Assembly (NCBI RefSeq): GCF_963678635.1
Contig: NC_087071.1
Location: 20,273,613-20,337,612, forward strand
Direction of reading: 5' to 3'
DNA from: Symsagittifera roscoffensis
Taxonomy: Eukaryota; Xenacoelomorpha; Acoela; Convolutidae
DNA length: 64,000 nucleotides
The position numbers were made by a program, and so were the translations under genes. Within the stretch, counting starts at the first letter, position 1; each line of letters begins with the position of its first letter. The notes beneath the pieces are model-generated. The model did no database searches and was not told the origin of the DNA. It saw only the letters and a program-made list of their open reading frames with translations. Below are positions 13,301 to 25,300 of this stretch, one piece after another.

Positions 13301-16300
13301 ATACAAAACTACCGCTGTTGTGCCCCTGTTTAAGAACTACATGCAATTTTTTGGTGATTTTTCTGGGCTGGGTAATGTTGTTTCACCCTCAAGCAACGAG
13401 CACGGATTATGGTGGGCGTCGAACTTCCGACCTTTCGATCGAGAGGCGGAGACGTAACCACTTCACCACCGCTCCCCCAAATACTTACAAAATGGGGATT
13501 TTCCAAATAATTACAAAACTTCCTATAACCGCTTGCATTGGCTTCTGCCATACGTTTTATGTGTCAAGCTAGTTTACCTTACAAGGTATATCTTCATCAC
13601 TTACGAAACAATTTGGTAAGAGGATTCAACCTACAAAAAATTTGCCATTTTTGAATATTTGTCTCTGGATCCGCAGGCATACACACACAACTTTGAGCTC
13701 CCTAAAAACACACAGTTTAACCTCATTTTGACAAAAACTATCTTGATAATATTTCAAATCAAAACATTTCAAATTGACATGATGTTTTAGAAGCATGACA
13801 AGTTTTCAAATTTTCGGCCAAAACTGATAATTCAGTCGTAAATATTTTGTCTCTGAATGTTTCCGAAAAATCATAATTTCTCCCAAGCTTCCAAAATTCA
13901 TGAATTGTTTGATACTCTGCAGAAACCTTTATCAAAGGCATTGCTGTGCCTTAAATTTTGTATGGTGTTCCAATTAAAATTTAACATTTTAACATTTTTT
14001 CGTTTTTTTTTCATATCTCACACAGGGTCACGCTAACTATTACAAAGATTTTCATTAAAAAACACAATTTTGACCAAGAATTTCAAAATGATTTACAAAT
14101 GAAAGAGGAACGAGTTAGTTTGTTAAAGTTTTTCCGTTTTTTGTGACGCCTTTCTCGTCATGTAAGCATCAAAATATATTGAAAAGCAAAAAGTAGAGTA
14201 ATCAGACCATTTTCGGTCCTGTTTCTCCTGCTAAATAAGTTACAATAAGTATATTGGTTGACCGAGCTTGAAAAGTTTTGCATGGCGCACAGCTTAAGAA
14301 AATAGGAGCCCTCTCCAAAAAATGCGGCAAAACTCAAGAAGCTTCACTGTTGGCTTGCTTTTGAGAAAACAGTTTGCCGTACAGAAATAAAGGGCGAAAT
14401 ACCTATAAAACCCTTCTAGGAAACCTTAGGTCTGCATCTTCATCACAATTTGATAAATCACTCATACGACATGTGTTTGTGGTACATGGATTTGGTAGAG
14501 AAAAAAACAGCAGAATCAAATTTCTCCCATACTCATTGTTACTCGGATCAATAACGTAATGGAGAGTAATAATGCACCAATTGTTTCCAATCAGGGCTTC
14601 GGGTTGAGCCAAAAATCTTGAATGAAAATTTAGGTCACACTTTGATCAAAATTTTTTTGCGGTCATTTTTTGCAGTTTTGAAAAAATGATAAATATTTTG
14701 CACTTTTCATTTCTTATAATTCCAGGGATTCGGGGGAGCGAAAATGATCACGCTCTCTCTGGGTCAAGGTCAAGGGCCCATTGCAGTGAACATGATTGAG
14801 AGAGGGATCAAGGAGGGCATATGGGTTGTACTGCAGAACTGTCACGTGGCAGTGTCTTGGATGGGCACCCTGGAAAAGATATGCGAGGTGGGTATGGTTC
14901 TTTTGGTACCCTATAGAATTCAACTCGTTCTTGGTAAAATTCCACTGCATTTTTCGGATTTTGTTCATTATTATCTTCCCCCTTCTATGGGACCTGGTTC
15001 AGTCTTTGCATCCCCATAAATAGCTATAATGAACTATATTAAAGATTCTGCAAACGTGAATTTGGTACATTGTGAAACAAGTTTTTCCCTTTTGCGCGAA
15101 GGAAAGAAAGGGGGAGCTATAAGATCCATCTTTTGGTTGGGTCTCAATTTCTCTTCGTTCGATGATTAGTTATCAATTTTTGTCCAAATGTCAAATCCAA
15201 GGGGCGCTAAAATCCAGTCAATCGTGTTAAATTATTTCGAAAAGTTATAATTTTTGGCGGTGCTAAACTCACCATATTATAAAAATTGTAATGCCGCAGC
15301 TCGCAACAAAATACAACTTGCAACAAGACAAGTCGCAACAAAAACTTGCCAGCAGAGGGTAGGACTTTAACTTCTCAATTCAACTTCTCACGGTTTTTTT
15401 TTGTAATGAGAAAACGAAGTAAATTAAAATTAGATAATCTGTCATACTTGAAATAATTATACCGTTGTTTTATTTTAGGGTAAATTGAAAGCAGAGCGAC
15501 AAGCTGTTGTGGAAGTTGACATTGACGGCAATGTAAGCACAGATCTTTTGCAAAATACAATCTTTTTCTTTAAAAATTGAAGGTCTGATCTTGTTATTTT
15601 TAAATTCATACCTTAAGGCGGGAGCAAAATTAAAAAGTTATACTTAGTTTGTAATACCCTTAGTTTCTTTCTTTAGTTTGCCGCTGGAAATCTAACCGAC
15701 AAACTCAGTGCATACCGCCAAATTTTTAAAAAATAAGTAGTCAAAAAATAGTTTTGGCACCATTTTCTCATTTTTGGAAGTAAACGTGTTAGTTTTTTCT
15801 TTTACTGTTACCTTTCAATGATTTTTCAGGAGGTCAACCCGGAGCAAGTGCACCCCGACTTCCGCCTCTGGCTCACCAGTTACCCCTCCCCCCACTTCCC
15901 AGTTTCAGTATTGCAGAATGGGGTGAAGATGACCAATGAACCCCCCAGAGGCATAAAGGCTAACATCCTGAGGTCCTACATCTCGGACCCGATCAACGAC
16001 CCCGAGTTCTTTTCCGGAAACAAACAGATTGTAAGTTCTCATTTTATAAATGTTTCGAAACTTTTGACCAATCCTGCTGATTTCTTGTCAAATTGTATTC
16101 ATCTTTAAGGCATTAGCTAGTCTTCAGAAAAAAGACACACTAACATACCAATGACAGCGTGCTATATTAGTCTACAACATCCAGTTTAAGTAGTTTAACC
16201 ATAAAATTTTTGCTAATTTGCTAAAAAATACTAATTTTTAAAATGGAACACACCTGTTCCAAACGCAATTTCTAGCTTTAGTCTGCCTCAAAATGTGACC

Positions 16301-19300
16301 AAGATAGTTTTGGAAAGGGCAAAGACAACTTCTGAAAAATTAGAAGTTGTATTTGACCTTTCCAAAACTTCCTTGGTCACATTTTGAGGCAGTCTAAAGC
16401 TAGAAATTGAGTTTTTCAGGTGTGTGTTTAAAACAGACCACAATTTATGAACATCCCTTCAAAAAAATACATGCATTTAAATTGATCTTACTTTTTTGTA
16501 GAGTTTCTTACAACGGCTAACTAAAAGTTTTGAACTTGATTTTCGATACTCCATATATTGATGTGTGTTTGGTTTATAATTGTCTTCTCAAATTTTGAAA
16601 TCGTGATTGACTTTTATTTCAGAAAGTGTTCAAGAAGATGCTGTTCGGTCTCTGTTTCTTCCACGCATTACTTCAGGAGAGGAGGAAGTTCGGACCTCTC
16701 GGATGGAATATTCCATACGAGTTCAACGAGACAGACTTGAGGATCAGTGTACAACAGTTGTCCATGTTCCTCAACCAATATGAGGTCACATATCATGCAA
16801 TATTTGTATTTGATTGCCCAGTAGTTTGATCGTGTTACCTAAAAGGGGTATAAGGAAAAATATTGAATAACTGGAAACCGCAAAAAAGTTTAATCATTTA
16901 GTTTTTGCTTTTTTGTTTTTTTTTCTATCAGGGAGAAGTCATTTTCAAGTATAAATGAACGTAGTGATGACACTTATATAGGTCGTTGTCTTTTTTGATT
17001 TTTTTAAAGAAACATTTTTTGAAATATTTTTTTCACGTCATTTTTGATTGGTTTTTGCGGTTTGGCTTTTCGTTTCTTGTCAAGTTCAAACCATATTCAC
17101 TTGTTAAATGGAAGACAAATTGCGTTTTTCACTTGCAAAAATGTAAATAGTGCAAAAAAGGGAACTATTTTTGGTTTCGAAAGTTTTCTTTTTGATTTTC
17201 CCAGCGGATTCTTAATACAGTTATCTTAACAAAGTTTCTTCAAAACAGCCATAAAATGTTGTCTTTCAAACTGCAAAAATAACCTTTTCCTAAAGTCAGT
17301 TTTTTTCGGCTACTTTGCATCCATTGAAATGATTCCATTTGTCTTTTGGCTATATTTATCATATTTGATTTCTTAATTTTGATGCAGGCCACACAAGATT
17401 GATTTGTATCTGGATAAAGCTCTAACTATTTCTAGTGCTCTTGTTTTTGATTTGAAAAAGTTTTTAATAAAAAAACTGCCAGGTTGATTTTCTTCTCCAT
17501 TTCATCCCCAGCACGTTATGTGAATTTTGCGTCTAGTAATAAATAAAAAACAAGACTGCTCGTATCAGGGCGAAGCTCTGAATGTTCTGACTGCCTTTTA
17601 AGTTCTATGGCGCAGTAATAAGTTGAAAAATTCAAATGTAATGAAAAAAAAAATTAAAAGTTTTTCATAGAAAAAAAAGGCTTTTTGTAAAAACATCCCC
17701 CACACGTCGTAATAAGTAGAAAGTGATACAGTTTACTTCTTTTAACAAATCAATTGTGGCATATAAGCTTCTTTGAACCAATTTGGAACAATTTCTAGGA
17801 CGGATTAGATCTCGCTTACGAGTTAATAGCGCGAAATATATCGCTCGTTAATTGTCTGGCCAAAATGGCAGTCTTTAAACACCTTTAACTTTTCAAAGTT
17901 AAACTCAGGGCAACAAAATTTTTTTATTGGTTTTTAAAAAACATCGTCAAAAAACGCTAGTTAAAAAGTCGAAATTTGTCTGAAGAAAAAAAACCCACCC
18001 CGAGCACAAATATTCCGTTACTTGCGTTACGAAAGTCGGAACAACTAGAAAAACCGGGTCTCGATTTATGTAAAAGTGGTTTAACTTGGGCCACTTACGC
18101 TTCAATATGGAATATTGTTTTGCATGTTGATTATCATAATCTGGCAACTTTGGTAACTCTGAACCTAACTGTTGAAACATCTTGTTAACATTTTTTGGAC
18201 TGGATTAAAATTTCCGTCAAAAAAGAAAATATATAAATGTCAAAATTAATTAAAAAGAAAAATACCCAACAACAATAAAAAAAACAACTAGAATGTCGGC
18301 ACAGTTACGCTAAATTCTATAACTTCGTACTTTTGAGAAAAATTTTCATCGATTGCATTCCCTGAATCCGCTGCAGATTGAAGTATTAATTCCTTAGTTC
18401 AAATGCATTAAAATTTGCAAGGCAAGTTACGTTCTTCAATCAAATTTTTTTCAAATGCTGTGTTTTGACAGACCAGTTTTATTTTTGGAGTAAAAAGATT
18501 GTTTTGGGGATGTGGTTTTTTTAGCTTTTTAATTTAATGAAAGTAAATTCATGGTAGTGCACGCCCAAATTTGATTTTTCCGGGTTTGATTTTTGTTTCT
18601 TGTTCAATTCAAATAATACTCATTCGCTGAAAAAAACGCAAATTAGGATTTCCAGATATTAAATAGCGACAATGCGATTGAAATACAAACAAGATTACCA
18701 CGCTATCAAAAACAAATGACGAAATTTGTCGGTTCTTTGAATTGAATCGTATTAACTTTTTTTTTCTTTAATTCGATTTTTAAAACTTCCATTCAATGCT
18801 AAAAACTATGTCTTAAGGCAGTTTTCAGGAAGTAAAATATTGAAAAAGTAGAAAAAAAAACTAAAACGATGCGCTTTTTTCATCAATTAATCTTTGTTTT
18901 TCACTTGCTTTGCTGTTGTTAAATATCGCTTTTTCTGTAATATCCCAGTGATCGCTATTTTTCAGCACTGATTCACGTATATTTGAGAAATTGTTGCATA
19001 AAACATTCTGCAATTTTTTGAAGCTATTTCAGTAAAGATTCCGTAGAAAATCATCGCTAAAACTTAAGAAATTTTAACTCATTCTACTAGCTTTTAAATG
19101 AGAGTTTTAGCTGATGAGCCCTTTAGCTTTTAAATTTTTGAAGGATCGATAGCGCAGAGGTAGCATAAATGCCAATAAAGCTGAAGGTTAGGGGATTGAA
19201 CCCCTGGTAGAGCATAATTTATTCTCATTTTGATAGGTTATTCGAGACAGACTTGAAAATCAGTGTACAACAGTTGTCCATGTTCCTCAACCAATATGAG

Positions 19301-22300
19301 GTCACATATCATGCAATAGTTGTATTTGATTGCCCAGTAGTTTGATCGTGTTACCTAAAAAGGGTATTAGGAAAAATATTGAATAACTGGAAACCGCAAA
19401 AAAGTTTAATCATTTAGTTTTTGCTTTTTTGTTTCTTTTTCTATCAGGGAGAAGTCATTTTCAAGTGTAAATGAACGTACTGATGACACTTATATAGGTC
19501 GTTGTCTTTTTTGATTTTTTTAAAACATTTTTTGAAATTTTTTTTTCACGTCATTTTTGATTGGTTTTTGCGGTTTGGCTTTTCGTTTCTTGTTAAGTTC
19601 AAACCACATTCACTTGTTAAATGGAAGACAAATTGCGTTCTTCACTTGCAAAAATGTAAAAAGTGCAAAAAAAACGGGAACTAATTTTGGTTTCAAAGGT
19701 TTTTTTTTCCCAGCGGATTATTAATACAGTTATCTTAACAAATTTTCTTCGAAACAGCCATAAAATGTTGTCTTTCAAACTGCAAAAATAACCTTTTCTT
19801 AAAATCAATTCTTTTTTCGGCTACTTTGCATCCATTGAAATGATTCCATTTGTCTTTTGGCTATATTTATCATATTTGATTTCTTAATTTTGATGCAGGC
19901 CACACAAGATTGATTTGTATCTGGATAAAGCTCTAACTATTTCGATTGCTCTTATTTTTGATTTGAAAAATTTTTTAATAAAAAAACTGCCAGGTTGATT
20001 TTCTTCTCCAATTTATCCCCAGCACGTTATGTGAATTTTGCGTATAGTAATAGCTAAAAAAACAAGACTGCTCGTATCAGGGCGAAGCCCTGAATAATCC
20101 AACTGCCTTTTAAGGTCTATGGAGCAGTGTTAACATGAAAAAATCAAATGTAATGATATAAAATTAATTTTTTTTTCATAAAAAATAAAATAGATTTTTT
20201 GTAGAAACATCCCCCACACGTCGTAATAAGTAGAAAGTGATACAGTTTTTTTATTCTTTAAACAAATCCATTGTGGCATATATGTTTCTTTGAACGAACT
20301 TGGAACAATTTCTAAGACGGATTAGATCTCGCTTACGAGTTAATAGCGCGAAATATATCGCTCGTTAATTGTCTGGCCAAAATGGCAATCTGTAATCCCC
20401 TATAACTTTTCAAAATTAAGCTCAGGGCAACAAAGTTTTTTAATGACTTTTAAAAAACGTTGTCAAAAGCGGCTAGTTAAAAAATCGAAATTTGTCGAAA
20501 AAAAAACCACCCCGAGCTCAAATTTTCCGTTATTTGCGTTACGAAAGTCGGAACAACTAGAAAATCCGGGTCTAGAATTGAGTAAAAGTGATTTAACTTG
20601 GGCCACTTACGCTTCAATATGGAATATTGATTTGCAAGTTGATTATCATAATCTGGCAACTTTGGTAACTCTGAACCTCACTGTTGAAACATCTTGTTAA
20701 CATTTTTTGGACTGGATTAAAATTTCCGTCAAAAAAGAAAATATAAAGGTCAAAATTAATTTAAAAGAAAAATACCCAACAACAATAAAAAACGCCTAGA
20801 ATGTCGTCATAGTTACGCTAAATTCTATAATTTCGTACTTTTGATAAAAATTTTCATCGTTTGCATTCCCTGAATCCGCTGCAGATTGAAGTATTAATTC
20901 CTTAGTTCAAATGCATTAAAATTTGCAAGGCAAGTTACGTTCTTCAATCAGATTTTTTCAAATGCTGTTTTTTGACAGACCAGTTTTATTTTTGGAGTAA
21001 AAAGATTGTTTTGGGGATGTGGTTTTTTTAGCTTTTTAATTTAATGAAAGTAAGTTCATGGTAGTGCACGCCCAAGTTTGATTTTTCCTGGTTTGATTTT
21101 TGTTTCTTGTTCATTTCAAATAATACTCATTTGCTGAAAAGTACGCAAATTAGGATTTCCAGATATTAAATAGCGACAATGCGATTGAAAAACAAACAAG
21201 ACTACCACGCTATCAAAAACAAATGACGAAATTTGTCGGTTCTTTGAATTGAATCGTGTTAACTTTTTTTTTCTTTAATTCGATTTTTAAAACTTTCATT
21301 CAATGCTAAAAACTATGTCTTAAGGCAGTTTTCTGACCAAGTAAAATATTGAAAAAGTAGAAAAAAAACTAAAACGATGCTCTTTTCAACAACTAATCTT
21401 TATTTTTCACTTGCTTAGCTGTTGTTAATTATCGCTTTTTCTGTAGTATCCCAGTGATCGTTTTTTTCCAGCACTGATTCATGTTTATTTGGGAGATTGT
21501 TGCATAAATAAATCCGTAGAAAATCATCGCTGAAACTTAAGAAGTTTTAACTCATTCTAGTAGCTTTCAAATGAGAGTTTTAGCTGATGAGCCTTTTAGC
21601 TTTAGAAGTTTTGAAGGATCGATAGCGCAGAGGTAGCATAATTGTCGATAAAGCTGAAGGTTAGGGGATTGAAACCCTGGTAGAGCATAATTTTTTCTCA
21701 TTTTGATAGGTTATTCATCGCTGTTTCATCGCTGAAAATAAGCCAAATTAGCGATAATTTATCGATAAAGTTTGCTACTGTGGTAATGAACATCGATAAT
21801 TCATCGATGGCGATCGCTTTTTTTCACTTGCTTATCGCTAAATTTCATTGTGAGCTCAACCCGGGCTGTCAGTGCTTCTGATGTCAAAAAAGACGTTAAG
21901 ATTATTTTACCATTTTAAAACAAATATTTAATCGAGAGTAAAATAACGGAGCGATATTCACTTAATTAGGTTATGATGGTTTTTTAGGCTTAAAAGTTGT
22001 TCTCGCTCAATTTTGATTTTCAGCAGTTTGACTACTGATTGCTTTTTAAGTTCAGTTCCTCCTTGAAGGCAAACTCCACTATCGAACAGCAAAAATGTAA
22101 AAGTAAAGAAAAACGTGAATAAACTTCTTGTCTCAAAAATGGATTTGAATGTCTTGAAATTCCAGCAAACTAAGGAAATATCTATTAGTTTGATTTTCTA
22201 TACAAGGTGTTGTTTTCATATTAAAGTGTCAATCATAAAAACTTCTCGAAATTCAAAGAGCTTTAATGTGATTTTTGCTTCAACTTTTTCGGTTTCTGAG

Positions 22301-25300
22301 TTTTTTCGTTCAGTTAACCTGGTTCAATTTGTTGAATTGAATTCAAACAAATTTTAGATAAAAAGAACCTACTTTTATTGCTTCTTTGAACAAGGTTAAA
22401 TAACGTGGGCTTATTCTGTAGCTACATAATATAATTTTGTGAAATATGTGAATGATATTAATTATTGCCATTTGTGTTATTTGTGTTGTAGGAAATCCCT
22501 TTCGAAGCTTTAACTTACCTGGCAGGGGAGTGCAACTACGGCGGAAGAGTGACTGACGACCACGACAGACGCACTCTCCTCACCATCCTGAACAGATACT
22601 ACTGCAACGAGATTGTACAGCAGAAGTCATACTGTCTCGAACCATCCAAACAGTACTGCGCACCCAATGATGACGATGTAAGCCCTTCCTCTTTAACAAC
22701 CACCCCCTCCCCCCTATTCCACGGAGATTCGATCCATCAAACAACAGAGACATTTAGAAATATATAAGAATGTTCGAATTTGTGTTAATGTTGACAAAAC
22801 TGAAAAACTTTAAAATATCGCATTTTATTCTTTAAAATTACATTTTCTCAGCAAAAATTTAAATTTGCGAAGCCAACAAAGATGTGTTACTTGTCGTTTG
22901 TTCTAATTATGATTTTTCAAGCCGTAAGTGACTTTCAGCAAGGAGATCTGAAATATTAAGATGCTCTTTGCTAATTTTTTTTATTGTTTCTTAGTTCGTG
23001 GGAGTTAATTTGACCTCATAATCGCAAATTAAATTTATACAACTCTGTTATTCGACTCCAGCAATGGTGTGGCACGCAAATTAATTTGTTCAACTGTTTC
23101 TTTTTCAGTACGACAGAGGGCTGACGGTGAGTCATATCATGGTCATATACAACCATAGTCATTCAAAGTCTATTACATTGTCTAAATTTGCCACGATAAT
23201 CGATTATCTAGATTTGATTTTGGTCAACTAAAATCCATTATAATCGATGTTTATCCATCAAACTTCGATGCGGGAAGAAACAAAAAAAACTATATTTTAA
23301 TTGCACGTGCCTTCATACCTTCTCGAATGATCTAATTGCGATAATGTTCATCACTACGTTAGCGCATGAACACGTTCCATAAAAAATCAGTTCTTATCCT
23401 AGATTCTACAACCTGTCAGCGCACAGATTTTTTGATTTTTTTGAATATCAATACATGTTTTGTGACAAGTTTTGAAAATTATGAAGGTTTTGCAAATCAC
23501 GAAACGTCTATGAATTTTTCAAAAGCCCATCCAATAATTTAAAACAACTTTGGTTCTCCTAATCATTGCTACTTCAAAGTAGTAAATTTAGAAATTTTGA
23601 CCATTATCTCAAATAATCTCAAAAAAGGAACTGGAACCTGATCTAAACTACATTTTATGATTGGATAAATTAGATATTTTACCAATGTAAAGTATTTAAT
23701 ATTAACCAATCATGATCCATCTAACTAACAATCCACTTATTTGTAAGTGCTGAAATTACTTGTAATTTCAGCACCAGAGTGATTTGAATTTAACTTAGAA
23801 ATTAGTTGAACTCTCCCGAGTACTTCAGCAGCCGCAATAAACCAGTATACCCTAGATCTATTGAGCCTAGCAGAGACTAGTTAAACAACCTGAGACTAGA
23901 TAGTATAAGAGTAAGATTAGGATCGGTATTAGACTAAGAAGTTGCACGAATCTATCCGGCCGAAAATAAGATAGCGTGACGAGCAGACGGTGTACCCTAT
24001 CCGAAATTACTCTATGAGTTATAACCATCGGTCCTAACTCATCTGGTGCGACCATAAGTCTCGAACAAGACCTTAATAGCTTAGAATTAACCAATAATAG
24101 ATTAGAATTTAGACAAAACATTTACAAAATGTTATACGACAATAATTTAATCGAAATGTCTCTACGACTCAATAGATCAGAGCCAATATTCCGAACGATA
24201 ACAGAACTACCCGGAATTGGAAGAAGACCTCGAACCAGAGACGACATACGACAAAGCAGAAACTTACCATATAGTTATATGATAGTTCGGCAAAAGCCAG
24301 AACAAACTTTTGTATTTAGAATACTACTAGCAATGAATTTAGATTTTCATTTGCAAACATAAAATTTTGAAGTCAATCTTCAGAATCATTTCAGGCGCTA
24401 AACAGAATTATTAATATACAATAACGATTGATAAAAAGATCTCAGATCGTTTTCCTAAATTCTGCAGTAATATACAAAACATGTTTGAAAAATATTTATT
24501 GAAAAATCAAAATAAAAATTAGTAGCATGACAATAAACGGTTAGTAATTATAAATCATCCTGTTGTTCCAGCTTCATCGCCTAAACATAACAGCATTCAT
24601 AAGCTCACTAATATCATAAAAATACTAAATCTATTCTTTACGCAAATTTAAAACATTTTAAACTTAAATTCACTTAATTTTAAAATCAGATCATCAAGGC
24701 TTATCCTTGGATCTTAAATCATTTTCTATTTAATTAAATTTAAAACTTGATCATCAAGGCCTATCCTTGGATCAAAAAGAACAACTTTGTTCTCCCCCAC
24801 CCACTTAACTAGTGTCTAACGACCTCAAACGTCGATTCACTATCCAACCCTTTCTAAAAACCCAGGACTAATAGAAATTTTTGAACAAAACTAATCATTC
24901 AAATTAGGATAAACAGTGAAGAACTTCGGTTATTCATCCTTCACTTGATCCCCCCTCTTACCAGACCCAGGATAAATCTTAAACTTAGTAAGTTTAAAAT
25001 AGTATCTAACGAACTACTCGCGTTCTAATTATACCTGAACCTTGTGGATCGATTTACTATTCTCCAACCCTGAACACAATCACTACCCTTAAGTAAGATT
25101 AAGTAAGTTAACACCTTAGCTTATACTATCCACGAGAAAGTATAAAATCATTCTTCGGAATCGATATACTTTTCTCCCCAACCCTGAACAAATAGACCCA
25201 GGTTAGGCTAACAAAAAAATCGTAAGGACTAACAGTTTAAGCAAATAGAAATCATTTAACAACCTTTTGCATCCGTCATCCTAAACCTTATGTCATTTAA

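Larger units (their letters stand above)
16727..19242 (+). repeat. 2.5-kb tandem duplication, unit 1
   Basis: This unit starts at CGAGACAGACTTGA inside exon 9 and ends just before the same string at 19243, an offset of 2516 bp. It contains the exon 9 end plus donor, repeat R1 (17551-18045) and a tRNA-like sequence (19143-19216). Confidence 0.9.
19243..21716 (+). repeat. 2.5-kb tandem duplication, unit 2
   Basis: This unit aligns with 16727-19242 at roughly 90-95% and ends at TTTTGATAGGTTATTC, the same string that ends unit 1. Together the two units make up most of the intron 16785-22491. Sequence after it (21717-22491) is AT-rich with repeated ATCGAT/GCGAT words and no gene. Confidence 0.9.

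Noticed and set aside
13318-13572. 84-aa and 73-aa ORFs in 13311-13792 and 53045-53525 as a duplicated gene
   Set aside because: They lie across a tRNA-like SINE core with A and B boxes; similarity follows the DNA repeat, not codons.
17976-18188. 70-85 aa ORFs at 17976 and 20443 as paralogous genes
   Set aside because: They are equivalent positions in the 2.5-kb tandem duplication and repeat R1; differences are not biased to third positions.
19143-19216. Functional tRNA gene
   Set aside because: The acceptor stem does not pair and the anticodon arm is not intact; only A-box and T-arm-like parts are present.
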